From Tethya wilhelma (taxonomy: Eukaryota > Porifera > Demospongiae > Tethyida > Tethyidae): a DNA stretch of 64,000 bases. Below are positions 1 through 10,910 of this stretch, one piece after another. The DNA is taken from positions 3,128,097-3,192,096 of the forward strand of contig CAXIPT010000005.1 of assembly GCA_964030475.1 (NCBI GenBank), in the 5' to 3' direction. Position 1 is the first letter of the stretch. Each line of letters starts with the position of its first letter. Below the pieces are notes generated by a model that did not search any database, was not told where the DNA came from, and saw only the letters and a program-made list of their open reading frames with translations. Made by a program: the position numbers and the translations under genes.

Positions 1-59
1 TTTCAAAAATAGGGTTCTCATATTAAAATGATTGAGTACGAAAAGTGTTGTTGTCTTTT

Positions 60-1345
60 ACAGAGAACCAGGCCGTCCTCACATTGATCTTCCCATTGAA
101 GATATTGAATTTCTAAGTTCACGGAAATTGTATCCATGTTAGGAATAAGTCGAGCTACTCTATATCAAAGAATAGATGAGGAGGGAATAAGTCAAGTTTG
201 TAAAGCCCCATTTACACGAGGCTCTTAAACCGGCTTGGAGGCAATTTAAAATTAAACCGGATTATGTGTAAACGCGCCTAAACCGACTTGAAACCAATTT
301 TAAACCAGTTTAGCTAATCCATCTCAGGAGGTGGTTTAAAACGGTTTAAATCCGGATTAAGCTACGTGTAAACGCTTGAGAAGCAGATTAGAGCTAGCTA
401 GCGATTAATGGCCAGCAAAATAATGTTGTTTGCGTAGCTATGAGTTGTAAAAGTATGTAGAATTATGCTGAAACTTTAGCGCTGTATTTTTTTTACCTGA
501 AAAGAGGCTGCAATCCAAGAACACCAAAAAGAAGGGTGGTTCTGTCACAAACAACACTCGAGGAGTAAAAGGAAAGTAGTGTTACACAAAATGTATCTGT
601 TTTAGCTTAAACTGTAGCGTTTTGAGCTTGCTAAATCGATTTTTTTCTACTCGCTAAAATTTCCACTCTAATTAACGCACACCAATTACGTCATTAACCC
701 GGCTTTAATCCAGGTTTTGCGTTTACACTGCAATGATCCAAGCTGGATTGCAATAATGTGTGTAAACGCTCCTAATGCGCATTCTAAACCGGTTTATAGT
801 AATCCGGATTGGTGCGTGTAAACGGGGCTTAAGTATCCTGATATTTCTGACCGTGATCTATGTAGAGAAATTGTACAGATCAAGATAAAACATCTTAATG
901 ATGGTAAACATTTATTGATTAGACATCTAGCTGGACATGGAATTATTAGTCTAGCCATGTCCATTCATCAATTCATAGAGTGGATCCTGAAAGTACAGCA
1001 ATTCGAAGAAGTGTCACAATTCGACGGAGGGTTTACCATGTTGATGGGCCAAACTCTCTTTGGCATGTCCATGGTAATGATAAGATGGCAAATGGTCATA
1101 CATAACGGAATCGATGGAACAATTGTTTTCTTGTAGTGTTCTAATAACAGAGCCTCTTAGTGCTGTTACTAACACTAGATTGCCTGAAAGAATTCGCTCA
1201 GACTTAGGGGTGAAAATGTCGACCTCTGGCATTACATGGTAGAACAGCATTCATCTGTTGTTACCGGTTCATCTACTCACAACGAGCATATTGTACATCT
1301 TTGGAGGGATATCTTTAGAAGTGTTGGTGTTTATTATAGTATATG
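60..1345 (+). pseudogene. Decayed integrase-core (rve-like) gene, split by a MITE
   Basis: Conceptual translation across frames matches a stand-alone retroviral-type integrase-core family common in cnidarian, sponge and fish genomes. Recognisable in order: a GRP/helix-turn-helix-like region (about 75-200, with LGISRATLYQRIDEEG), a stretch after the MITE beginning YPDISDRDLCREI (about 832), YHVDGPNSLWH near 1038-1070, IRWQMVIHNGIDG near 1081-1115 and LPERIRSDLG near 1181-1210, then THNEHIVHLWRDIFRSVGV near 1275-1330. In the family these segments carry the catalytic acidic residues. At least three frame changes plus the 626-bp insertion break it. The 5' end may be spliced or lost. I recognise the family by its motifs only; no symbol is justified. 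Confidence 0.65.
204..829. mobile_element. Harbinger-type MITE with TAA target duplication
   Basis: The ends are inverted: AGCCCCATTTACACG at 204-218 against CGTGTAAACGGGGCT at 815-829. TAA flanks both sides (201-203 and 830-832). A 3-bp TWA target duplication with G/C-rich ends followed by GTTTACA is typical of PIF/Harbinger MITEs. Many internal copies of AAACCGG/CCGGTTT and GTGTAAACGC lie near both ends, as subterminal repeats do. No coding capacity is seen. It sits inside the integrase-core gene, so it is younger than that gene. Confidence 0.65.
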
Positions 1346-1868
1346 AGGGAAAAAACACTTGATAATCTCACTTGTAGGGGAGAACACCATAATTATGCAA
1401 AACCAACCTGAATTTCACTACTCATCGATACACTTATAGAATTGTCGACATCTAAATGAAGTAACGAATGGACTAAGTTAATAATTTATGTGACCTGAAT
1501 GCAAATCAAGTATATTAATCTCCCAAACTTTACACATGGGGAAAGGAATATTATGTCTGCATGTGGGGACAGTTTCCATAATAATTATGCAATCATAATT
1601 TCATTATTATGACATTTTTTTAAAATCATTTGCTCCAGCTCTAATAAAGTCTTGACACAATTATAGGTATTTATACCATCTGGTGCGCTTACTTGTTTCT
1701 TCTACATCCGGACTATCAAAATATCAATTACATTTTTAAAAAGGAATCAATTATAATAATAATTATTTATAATATTATATCAGAGTTAAGCATATCAACA
1801 TTAAACCGCTGCTCTCATTGATGTTGTACAATTAATTGTACACCGATAAACATTTTCTACCAACTGGA
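1346..1868. other. AT-rich stretch with nothing recognised
   Basis: No open frame, repeat or RNA signature stands out between the decayed integrase gene and the next inverted-repeat element. Confidence 0.5.
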
Positions 1869-2988
1869 AGCTAATGTTATCTGACGCACCCTTTTGGGAC
1901 TTAGAAATTTTTTGCATTGTAATTTCTAGGAAAACGTCACAATAAAATAGGTTTAGAACTTGAAATTTGACTGTACTAGTGTTAGCAGTGTACTAACTGT
2001 CCATCTCCAGATATAAAAATAAAGAGATAGGTAGCTATACATCCATGCAGTGAAGCAACTTGAAAACAAACTGAAAAACTGTGAAAAAAATGCCAATGGG
2101 CAACTGAGACCATCAGTAGCTATCCTTTGATTTTCTACATAATGATTAGCTGAGTACTAACAGTGATGCAATGCTTGAATGTGGCATGCTGGCTAGTGAC
2201 TCAATCAGCACTACAAAGTTGTGAAGTCAAAGGCTCGCTTGAGCATAGAGAGTCAGACAACTTTTCTGTAATTCTACTTTCAGAAATTTGCATTGATCAG
2301 TCAACTCACAGAGGGATGGGTAAAGAGGCAACCACCTTTTACAAGCGTCCAGCTGATATGATTGAGACAACATCGCTATGCTATGGTGATGGGATGGCTG
2401 AGATGCAGGTTGTCTTTTGCCTCACTCAGATCTGGCAGCAGGTCATCCATTCACAGACCAATCAACAGCTCTGACATTCCACGTGCCTCCATTGAGGGAC
2501 GTGGACGTGTTCCCTCACACTAGATGTCTAACCTGCCTTGTTGTAACTTTCACTGAACTCAGAACTGAATTTTTTAAAATATAATATCATTATTTTTTAA
2601 ATTTTTTTTACTCCTGCTAATTTGTTTTTGAGTGTAAAAAAAAAATATATTAAAAAAAAATCAGTAGCCTAGGCATGCAGCTCTGTAAAACTTGTCACAT
2701 CATATTGTGGAGATCAAACTTCTGCACTGAGAAGCTTCTATTTAAGTTCTCACTTGATCGAGTAAAATTGAACAATACTTTATTACATTTGCTTTCGAAC
2801 GCAGTCTCTGGCAAACTGTAATAGCTATAATATTATAGCAGTGATAGTCAAGCTTGCATGCAAGGTGTACAACTTTTAGTAGTAAATACAGTCAAATTTC
2901 AAGCTCTAAAACTATTTTATTATGACGACCTTTTCCTAGGGAAAAATTTTCTAAGTTCCTAAAAGGTGCATCAGATATATATTAGCCT
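1869..2988. mobile_element. DNA element with TIRs of about 105 bp
   Basis: Positions 1869-1975 and 2886-2988 are inverted copies at roughly 80% identity by eye. They share blocks such as CTTGAAATTTGACTGTA (inner end) and a GAYGCACC block near the outer end. The interior holds a decayed coding fragment at 2163-2500 and AT-rich sequence. No clear target duplication was found, so the superfamily is open. The divergence between arms suggests an old insertion. Confidence 0.5.
2163..2500 (+). pseudogene. C-terminal fragment of a transposon-type protein
   Basis: One frame gives HRGMGKEATTFYKRPADMI and a shifted frame then gives YAMVMGWLRCRLSFASLRSG followed by SRSSIHRPIN and ASIEGRG. I recognise the combination TTFYKRLADMI... 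MGWLRCRLSFALLRS... RGSRSS...HRP as a recurrent C-terminal tail of mobile-element proteins in aquatic invertebrates. I cannot name its superfamily. At least one frameshift is present, and no catalytic core is visible upstream inside the flanking TIRs, so this is a remnant. Confidence 0.45.
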
Positions 2989-3039
2989 ATTGAAACACTC
3001 AGAGGACACAACTTTGAGACATGAACCAGAAATTTGAAC

Positions 3040-3212
3040 CACAGGTCTCAGAAGTTCTACTCATCACATATGATGACATGAAGGCAAGCCTTACAAGGTT
3101 CCACCTGATGATTTCTGACAATGGTAAAACTTTAAGTCTGCTGCCAAGATCATCCACAATGTTGTATCAAAGCAAGGAGTATTTTGACAGGCTTGGAATT
3201 AATTGGAGATAA
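3040..3212 (+). pseudogene. BEL/Pao integrase fragment
   Basis: Across two frames the translation reads GKPYKVPP, then ISDNGKT and FKSAAKIIHNVVS, ending with YFDRLGINW. This is the BEL/Pao integrase pattern in which CRK..GKPYKVP precedes the core and ISDNGKTFKSAAK contains the second catalytic Asp. The intervening roughly 100 residues with the first catalytic region are missing, so there is an internal deletion plus a frameshift after the Lys-Thr of NGKT. It lies on the strand opposite to the BEL/Pao pieces at 4431-5760. Confidence 0.6.
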
Positions 3213-3592
3213 GACCCAATACAATCCATCAAGAAGGGTAGAGAATGAATGCTGACAGCATGGCATATGGAGCCAAACCTCCATAATTCTCCCATCGGAT
3301 CATCATTTGACCATTCTCTACAAAAGAGATGCTCATCTCCAAGTGTGCCATAACTGATTGAAGGAGACCTTGATTGAATTACGATCACGTTTTTGGAACT
3401 CTGTGAAACGTGTTCGTCATGATTGTTGACAAGTGACTCAACTGGCGTAGTAGGTAGATTCATTAAGAGTGAAAACTACACTCCTGTGATTGGAGTTATT
3501 ACACATGTAATGAAGTACTGCAGTATTCTGGAAAGAAGAATCAACTGGCCCACCAAGTTTGATGGAAATAGAGGTCAATTGCCAAGTCGCAC

Positions 3593-3745
3593 TTGATACT
3601 TCATGCACAATATCAACTGAGCGAAAACAAGAAGTTTAGTCAGTTGGAGAGACAGTTTATTCTATTTGCTAATGACAACGGAATCCTGAGGTGTTGTGGT
3701 ATGAGACTTTACAGCTCGGCAAAAGGAGAAAAAGTAACTAAGAAA
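3593..3745 (+). pseudogene. BEL/Pao pre-integrase fragment
   Basis: The reading frame shows LHAQYQLSENKKFSQLERQF followed by ILRCCGMRLYSSA. This is the segment that in BEL/Pao polyproteins precedes the HH-CC zinc region of integrase (pattern QL..QF.LF.D..GILRC.GRL). It lies 3' of the integrase-core fragment on the same strand, the reverse of the normal order. The region is therefore rearranged, or two insertions are juxtaposed. Confidence 0.6.
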
Positions 3746-3809
3746 ACTACAACAACAGTATTGCACAAGTGTCGTGGTCATTACGCAAGACTGGACACTT
3801 GGTCATAAT

Positions 3810-4430
3810 CAAATTACGCATGCGCAATAAGATCGAAAGCTAGTCCAGTCAATAGACAGCCCAAATTTGGCCAAATTCAGCCAAATTTTACTCTACCTGG
3901 ATCAATTAAAATTAAGTTGAAGAACTCTGATGTCATATGTGTGTTAGCAAGAAATGGAGAGGGTTTTAGGAGTTGTAATGCCAGCATATCTGGTACTTTG
4001 ATATTCAGGATAAATTAAGAGTTGGGCAAACTAATGGATGGTGAAATTGCCACTTACACCCAGACAGCATATTTTATGGATCAAAGTTTATAAGGGTGTT
4101 ACATATATTATCCTATCTGTCAGTAGCTTAATTCGGCGCTGTTTTTGTCAAGAACTCAACCATATGCATGCATTTAGTCACTAATACAAAACTTTCATGT
4201 GAACACTCAGCAGCATGACAATCACATGCATAAAGTTGCACAGTTAGCATATCTGACATAATTATATCAATACAAGGTGGCATACATGACTACAAGTTTA
4301 CAGTCCTAATGCAAGAAATGATTATGTGTCTGTTCCTAATGATTAACAAATGATAAGCATTACAATAGAATTACTTGCATATTCATTTCAATGTTCAATC
4401 TTTCCATCCTGATAAGGCTTGGGTTAAAAT
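3810..4430. other. Nothing recognised
   Basis: Intergenic-looking sequence between opposing BEL/Pao fragments. One short repeated word (CCAAATT, three times near 3870-3895) is visible, nothing else. Confidence 0.4.
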
Positions 4431-4876
4431 TCAGTCCTGAGCTTGGCTCCCAGCAGATCGTCTAGTTCCAGGCTTGACATTTGGTAGCTCAACAACATCA
4501 TTAAACAATTCTTCGGTGACTTTATCACTTGCATCACTGCTGCCATGGTTATCCTTCTTCACAGATAGCTCCAATGGGTAGAGACATTGAATATGTCGAT
4601 GCAGTGTTTGCTTGCAGACACGAATAGCAGCAGCTTTTTTCTCACCATCTGCTTCAGCAATCACCTTCTCAATCTTTCCAAGTTTCCAAAAGGCTCTGGG
4701 CTGCTTCTCAGTATATCTCCTGCAGCAAGTTTAGGAATACCATTACTAGAATAGTAACGATGAGCTTCTCTTAACTCCAGTAAGTATTCCTTTCTCTCAG
4801 AACATGTCAATAATGCAGTACAGGACAACAAAAAGTTGACGTTTCTGTTAGCGTAGTACAGAAAATAAACAGGCAT
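4431..4876 (-). pseudogene. BEL/Pao polyprotein C-terminus (DUF5641-like)
   Basis: The upstream frame (4876-4661) gives KEYLLELREAHRYYSSNG followed by IPKLAAGDI; the downstream frame (4664-4431) gives IAEADGEKKAAAIRVCKQ then HIQCLYPLEL and VKPGTRRSA. This is the C-terminal domain of BEL/Pao pol, which in intact elements follows integrase and ends shortly after a (R)P.Q.LYPLE motif. A frameshift separates the halves near 4660. The RT piece at 5440-5760 is on the same strand and upstream, as expected. The integrase between them (4877-5439) is not recognisable, so the element is internally destroyed. Confidence 0.75.
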
Positions 4877-5439
4877 ATTACAGCAGCGTGCACTACGCTG
4901 CGTACTTATTCCATAGTTATTGTGTACTTGTCAAAGCCATTTGTTCCTATAGAAGAAAGTAGTCATTGTATAAACTATCAGTTGGTTTTAAGGGCCTGGA
5001 AACATGACTAATATCAACTTTTGACAGGTCTGCTAATTGTATTAGAACAAAGGTGCAAAGTACAATAACTACGCTGTAGTGTGAATAAGCGTACTATGGA
5101 AATACAATGACTAGTACGTCAGTAATATGGAGAAAAATACGTACAGAAATGTCAACCTTTTATTGTCCTATACTGTGTATTGCTCTTAAGTGTAAAGGTT
5201 CCCGTCCTCAAGGGAACTGTGGTTAGGTGATCTCGTAGACTAGTTAGACACTATCAGATGGGAGTGAGTGAGTGGTTCCTCTAAATTATCTGAAGAGAAG
5301 TTTGTCAGAGATATCGAGTTAAGCACCATCTCAACTTCACTAAGGCTATAACTCGTCATACAACAGCTTGGCTTGGCCCAAAGATTTTCTCAGACATCAT
5401 CACCCACAGAAATCATAAGATCACTTGGAATCATCAATA

Positions 5440-5760
5440 CCATTCAAAATGCCTTCTCAATATCTACTTTGATGGCAACTCGATTCGCCTGAAACAAATA
5501 GGAGGTTAGGATTTTTTTTATCAAACTTGGGCCCAGCATGAAGACAATCATTCAGTGATAAGCCTTCGTTGAAGCATCGTAAATGATACACAGCTTAATT
5601 GGGTTGTCTTCTTGTCCTTCCTTTATCACAGCATGATGAGAGAGATAATGCACCCCACTAATATCTACTTTTTCTAAGGACTTTGGCACGGGCTCCGTGA
5701 TTCCTTGTTAGAACTGCGTTTTGATGGCTGAATCATATTCATGAAGTGTTTCCTTGTCAT
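5440..5760 (-). pseudogene. BEL/Pao reverse-transcriptase fragment
   Basis: The minus-strand frame reads HEYDSAIKTQF, a stop, then GITEPVPKSLEKVDISGVHY, LSHHAVIKEGQEDNPIKL and IIYDASTKA; a shifted frame continues with NRVAIKVDIEKAF. These correspond to the BEL/Pao RT fingers (VHYLPHHAV.., R.VYDAS.K) and the palm motif DIEKAF with the first catalytic Asp. The YVDD box is not seen. The fragment ends at a foldback-family terminus just before the contig joint at 5832. Confidence 0.75.
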
Positions 5761-5832
5761 GTTGTATTACTGGGTACACAGGATTGGCACGGATGGCCCA
5801 TTAGCGCAATACAAATATTCACTCGAATAACN

Positions 5833-6036
5833 AACGCAAACAAGATGGAATGTTTGTTAGAGTGTGTAAGGAATTCTTCCTGTGGGCAACATGGGAGACT
5901 CAATAAAGAGATTGTTAAATGCAGCCCATACAGGAAGAATTCTGCACACACTCTAACAGCCATTCCATCTTGTTTGCATTCTTTTTACGATTTAGCCATT
6001 TCTGTGTCTCATTACATTTCCAATATTTTTTTACTT
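5833..6036. repeat. Foldback repeat family, copy A
   Basis: Contains the near-palindrome built from GGAATTCTTCCTGTGGGC and its inverted partner ACAGGAAGAATTCTGCACAC, flanked by the GCAAACAAGATGGAAT arm on both sides. The outer left arm is cut by the N at 5832. It belongs to the family listed at 17264, 21305, 50697 and 62375. Confidence 0.8.
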
Positions 6037-6383
6037 GTATTCTATCATATGACTTACTATCTTTTTATGTATGGTGACTTTGTTAGCCCAAGAACTTAGC
6101 ATTTTTGTTTCAATATTGCTAAAATTCTGAGTACTAAAAGTAGTTAGACCCAAAATTCGTTGGCAGTCAGTCTACTAGCATTCTACCTGTTGAGCTATCC
6201 TAGGATCTCTCCTTCCTTACTGTTAGTGTAAGGTCAACAAGAGAACATGGGTATGAGGCTATGGTTAGATCACTTATTCCCAGTACGGTAGTACTGGGTA
6301 CACAGGAATGGCACGGATGGCCCATTAACGTAATACAAATATTCACGCGAATAACTCTGCAAATGTGTGACACTTATAATGAA

Positions 6384-6623
6384 TCACATTGAATTAGATC
6401 TAAATGTACAATAATATATCTTGCCTTGTTGCCCATCAGTTGTTCTGACATTGTAAACATATCCATACATGGGAACCGCAGCGCCATCTGGTGATGTAAC
6501 GGCATGGCAGATCTCAAAGGTGAAATGAGTGTGCGGTTCAAAGATGTTGCCTTTCATGATTCCAATTTCACCTTTCTTGGAAACCAGACGTCGGTCTGTC
6601 TTTTTTTGCTTTGCCTTTTCCAT
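6384..6623 (-). CDS. Hypothetical 79-residue ORF, copy 1
   Basis: The frame runs from ATG at 6623 to TGA, 79 codons. The product is basic at the N-terminus (MEKAKQKKTDRRLVSKKGE) and then polar, with no signal peptide, membrane segment or cysteine cluster. I do not recognise it. It lies head-to-head with the first possible ATG of the KDZ-like gene (6893), about 270 bp apart, across a region that could serve as a shared promoter. It could be a first exon or an accessory ORF of the same transposon. An identical frame exists at 12983-13222 because of the duplicated contig end. Confidence 0.4.
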   Translation of the reverse strand: MEKAKQKKTDRRLVSKKGEIGIMKGNIFEPHTHFTFEICHAVTSPDGAAVPMYGYVYNVRTTDGQQGKIYYCTFRSNSM

Positions 6624-8082
6624 GGTGATATCCTAAAGCTGATGTTATAGCTCGACGAGAAACTCACAATTGACAAATAAGTCAACACGTCAGTTTTAGT
6701 CACCTCAGCCGGCTACGTAGCTACAAAGCTTACTTGAAATCTATGCGCATGCGCACAGTGAGACGGAATTTCCGGAATTGGAACGAGACTGACACAAAAC
6801 ATTTGGCGGACAATGACGTTATTTCATGCCACACAAGTACACGTACAGTTGGCCACAAAACTCAACCAAGAATAGTCTTCATTTCACTATGGATAGACCA
6901 CCGAAGAGGACACGAAAGAAATGAACAGCTGCTGAAATGGACCGTCTTATCCAGTCGCACTCTAAAAAGAGTTGCAGTGCGGATTGGGACAGTACTGTCC
7001 GCAGAGTCCCAACTCTTAGCCACGATAGCTACTTCAAATCAGAGTCAACAACCACTATCTCCGTCATTTGAATTTCATGGTCATGAAGCACCAATCTTAA
7101 GTCAACGTCCCAATCAGGCTCATGGCCAGAGATACCGCCCCCCCAAATCACAAGCCTGAGCACACATATTCAAGTTGGCAGATCAGGTCAGTATCCGCTA
7201 GCATAGTGCCATTTTGTTTGCCTAACCTACTTACTTACTTATTATCAGTGTTGCTCTGAAATGTTAATCTACCAATACATGCAGAGTTAGAAGACACTGT
7301 TACGGTACCAGATGTGGATCCCTTTGTAATACTGTCTGGATTAGGATTTGAACTGCAATTAGTTTTGAAGCAAGTTGCACAGTATATCCCTAGACAGTTT
7401 AAGTTTTACCGAATAGACTACTGCCACAAGCTCCCGAGTTTTTAGCCAATCACTGCACTACAAAGTCTGCTATAACACAGATACTCGATCATCTTAATTC
7501 GCTCCCAACTCCAGTGTTATCCATAGGTATTCCAGATGTGAGCCTATTGTGGGAAGCTTCATTTGCCTTTGGCATTCCAATGAACATTTTTCTAGCCCCA
7601 CCAGTTCACCAGTGCACTCTATGTAGCGGAGCGTTATATGTAAATAACCATCCTGTCACAATTATTGCCTACCAATTTGACGGACCAGTTGTGGGCTTGA
7701 AGATATCTCTACGGTGCAAGAAATGCTGCATCAACTTTCTCTATGACAAATATGGGTCTCCAGATACTGGGTACAGGTTCTACCAAGATTACACAAGACC
7801 ATATGTTCAAGCGTCACAGATAAAGCAGGATTTGTACCAGTCAGGGATAGCTTCAAGGTATGTCACAACTTATTACGATACAATGTGCATGCATTATAAA
7901 AAAGAATTAATTTTTATAGCCATGTGGCAATTTTACTAAAATACAGTCATCATGCATGAGTGAGCTTTGCAGCGACTGCAGAAGTTTACAATGAGTTAAT
8001 GAGAATGACCAACAACACCAACTTTAACAACGCACTGAAATACCTACAGAAAAGCCCATTACATGGTCAATTGTGTAAGTCA

Positions 8083-8354
8083 GTATTCCCAGTACGGTAG
8101 TACTGGGTACACAGGAATGGCACGGATGGCCCATTAGCGCAATACAAATATTCACGCGAATAACTCTGCAAAAACTGAGCGCTTAGCNATTCTTCCTGTG
8201 GGCAAAATGAGAGACTCAATAAGGAGATTGTTAAATGCAGCCCATACAGGAAGAATTCTGCACACTTTAACCAGCCATTCCATCTTGTTTGCGTTCTTTT
8301 TACGATTTAGCCATTCCTGTGTCTCATTACATTTCCAATGTTTTTTTTACTTGT
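8083..8354. repeat. Foldback-family insertion in a KDZ intron (copy B)
   Basis: Starts with the terminal block containing CAGTACGGTAGTACTGGG (8089-8106) and continues to an N at 8188. It resumes with the right half of the foldback palindrome (ATTCTTCCTGTGGGC ... TTTACTTGT). The roughly 0.7-kb middle seen in fuller copies is absent, either deleted or lost at the joint. It separates KDZ exons iii and iv. Confidence 0.7.
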
Positions 8355-9347
8355 AATATTTTAAATTCTTCCGAATCATTGATATTACATAATCCTATTG
8401 TACTTTGTGAACATCAGATTGTTATTATAGACAGGAGTACTCATGTTTGTATTATTGCATGCAGCTTGTGATGATGATCCAGCTGCTGAACATGAGTATA
8501 TGAGTTTGGCTGAGTTGCACAGGAAAACTGTTGCCGATACATTCTGGAATGGAGAGATTGAGGCAGAACTGAGAGAGTGCAGCATGTTGGAGTTTCCCTT
8601 TTATTCTGTTGAAGATAGAGAGAGGGCTATGGAAGCTGTAGACAAATCAAGGGCTACAAAGCCGTATAGCCATGAGGAGTGCTCGGAGCAGTGCAAAAGT
8701 AGAGGTATCGTAATACATAACATAGTAATTATAATTATTTACAAGACATGGGTGTTTGCATAAATGTCAAAAATAATGTACATACTATGTTTTCTTGACA
8801 AAGGTTGAGGGAGATTATTTTCAATTGATGGCAACTGGAAGTTATGCTACTCAGTTTGTATGCAGCGCACACCAAAAGAGGTTGCAGGTTTCAATGGCAA
8901 GCTCAAGTACGTGGACACGTGTCCCAATTCACCAGTCACAGGGAAGGCCTTTTGTGAAGAACATTGTAAGCAAGCAGAGGCTTCAAGTGTACCCACTAAA
9001 CTGAGAGACTATTTGAAGTACAGAAGTAAATGTACAACCATTGAATGATTATAGTTTTTTGCAATTGCCACGTTTCATCCTGTCTTGATTTTTTATATAG
9101 AAAGATCAAAGTCCACACAGCAGCTCATGCAACAAAAGAACCACACTACAGCCGACTGTCAGGGCACCAGATCACTTCTGGCTAAGTTTCCAGCCGTTGC
9201 AAAGCCTCTTGATGAGGAGTGTAAGCAAACAAAGACCACCTGCAACAAGGACACAGGAGAACCAAGAAGACTTCAGAAGTGGACACGAGGTGTATGGTTC
9301 TGCGTTAGTGGAGGTGGTCATATTAATACGTGGCAGCCACTTTATCA

Positions 9348-10308
9348 GTGAGTTGGCCGTATATCATTAAATTATAACAGAAAAACACTTTTTCACTAGC
9401 TAATTTTTTATTGGGCGAGCCGAAGCTAGCCCACCCTTGTGTGTTGAACGGCAATTTTGTTTGTTTGTTTGTCGTCGTTCGTTCTTCTAATTTTTCGCAT
9501 GCGCATTACCTATATAAGAACAATTGAACTATACGGTATATGCCATGTGCCACGCCATGAATATTTTATGCCACGTGCAACGTTTATGTTTGAAGTGTTT
9601 TATAAAATGGATAGTCCTCATGAAAGAAGGCTCCAACGTCGAACTCTACTAGGAGTATATGGAGTGCGAAACGCTTAAGGAAAGAGAAGCCGAGATAGAT
9701 ATGGTCAGTTTTGCTTGATATTTGAATTCATGACTTAAGTAGTTAGTCAAGTTGTACGTAAATTCTCCTAATTGGATATAACATTACCACACAGGGAGGG
9801 AAAGAAGATCAGGAGAGACAGCCTCTCAGAGAGAACATAGGCTTGAGCAAGATAGGTCTTGTGCTGAAGACAGAAGATCAGGCCTGAGAGACATGCAGCC
9901 TCTTAGACTGAACATATACTGATAGAGAGAGGTCTCGGGCTCATGCAAGGAGGTCAGAGACTGATCTAACACCAGCATTATTTGGGCAACCAGCTGTGAT
10001 ACAGAAGATGAGAAAGTTTCACAAGGCAATGTCAGAAATTACTCATCCCACCTGTGATACATGTTTGGAATGTTTTCCAAACCAGTCCTGTCTGTATCAG
10101 CTCAGCCCAATGGTTCTGTTGAGTGTAGGAGATGCTCTATGGACAAGAAGATTGACCATTGCGTAATCTATATACCAACGGGTATCTTCGACTATTACCG
10201 ACTTTTATAACACTATAGTCTATAGTCTATATAGCCAGAGCTATCTCGCTTCGGCTCGCCCACCAATGTGTGCATTCCCCTAGTTAACATATTGATTTTC
10301 ACATCCAG
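9348..10308 (+). other. Intron of the KDZ-like gene, enlarged by an insertion
   Basis: Donor GTGAGT at 9348 and acceptor CCAG ending at 10308 join ...TAT CA | G TTA GAA in frame, continuing a conserved KDZ-like sequence (WQPLYQ then LEGPAQVFLLVLQ). The phase match supports these exact borders. Most of the intron is the element at 9414-10262. Confidence 0.7.
9414..10262 (+). mobile_element. Helitron-like non-autonomous insertion
   Basis: The ends carry GGGCGAGCCGAAGC at 9416 and its inverse GCTTCGGCTCGCCC ending near 10260. Inside, 9620-10170 translates in pieces to an Arg/Glu-rich tract and then RKFHKAMSEITHPTCDTCLE, followed in a shifted frame by a C..C-type segment with SVECRRCSMDKKI. This resembles the N-terminal Arg-rich and Cys regions of animal Helitron proteins. 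CCCCTAG with a following T at 10277-10283 could be a Helitron CTRR end just outside the inverted repeat. There is no Rep or helicase domain. Assignment is tentative. Confidence 0.45.
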
Positions 10309-10910
10309 GTTAGAAGGTCCAGCACAAGTGTTCTTGCTAGTACTCCAGTCGCTAGTTTCTTCATTTGGCCACTTGCCACGAGATGAATGGGCCAACATAA
10401 TTCTTTCGTATGACAACATGTGTCACTTGGCTAATCTCACTGTGGCAAGAAAACCTCTCCCACTTCCAGGAGAGCTCTAGCAAATATGGAGTGATATATC
10501 GAAGGTTATTGATGAGCTGCACATAAATAATCACAAAGATCCCACATGTAAGGAGTTGTACTCATTTGAAAAAATCAAAGCGGATAACCCTCACTATAAC
10601 ACCATGTCATGTGAGCAGACCTTTGCTTGGCTTAGTAGATACAAGAAGATTCTATGTGCTATGCCCATGACTCATTTCCACTTTTATTTACATAGACTTG
10701 CGAAACGTAGGAATATGTATATTAGTTTTTGCTATGCTAATGGTAGAAAGCCTCTACAACCAATTGTTAAGAAAAAATAATATGGCATTTTATTTTTAAA
10801 GTTTACTATTGTCGTCATAACTTTGTATGATTTGAATATCTATTTATCTATCAACTCAATTATGTATTTTACTCAATAATTTATTATTTTAATCAATCAA
10901 TTTTACACTG

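Larger units (their letters stand above)
5833..6916. repeat. Contig-end overlap copy 1 (inverted partner at 12690-13773)
   Basis: This 1,084-bp stretch begins immediately after the N at 5832. It reappears in reverse complement as 12690-13773, also exactly 1,084 bp and also beginning immediately after an N (12689). Every part I compared, including the 79-codon frame, the foldback repeat and the flanking divergent frame, is identical. Exact coincidence of both ends with Ns points to an unmerged assembly overlap rather than a biological duplication. Confidence 0.85.
6893..10780 (+). pseudogene. KDZ-like transposase gene with CxC5/CxC6-type clusters, multi-exon, decayed
   Basis: Exons I can support are: (i) possible start at 6893 (MDRPPKRTRKK, then an in-frame TGA); (ii) about 7288-7857, a CxC5-like cluster with CTLCSGALY ... 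LRCKKCCINFLYDKYGSPD, donor GTATGT; (iii) about 7981-8073; (iv) about 8466-8704, acidic, with EECSEQC; (v) about 8854-9026, a CxC6-like cluster, CPNSPVTGKAFCEEHC; (vi) about 9101-9347, TWQPLY end, donor GTGAGT; (vii) 10309-10780, with SYDNMCHLANL and NTMSCEQTFAWLSRYKK. The YDNMCH and CEQTFAWL motifs fit the catalytic Asp and Glu regions of KDZ transposases (DDE enzymes of Zisupton/Kyakuja/Dileera). Damage: a frameshift near 7440, an in-frame TAG at 10478-10480 and insertions in two introns. The family assignment rests on motif recall. Confidence 0.65.

Noticed and set aside
7201..7290. tRNA-like or other RNA gene near 7200
   Set aside because: No A and B boxes or cloverleaf pairing could be made.
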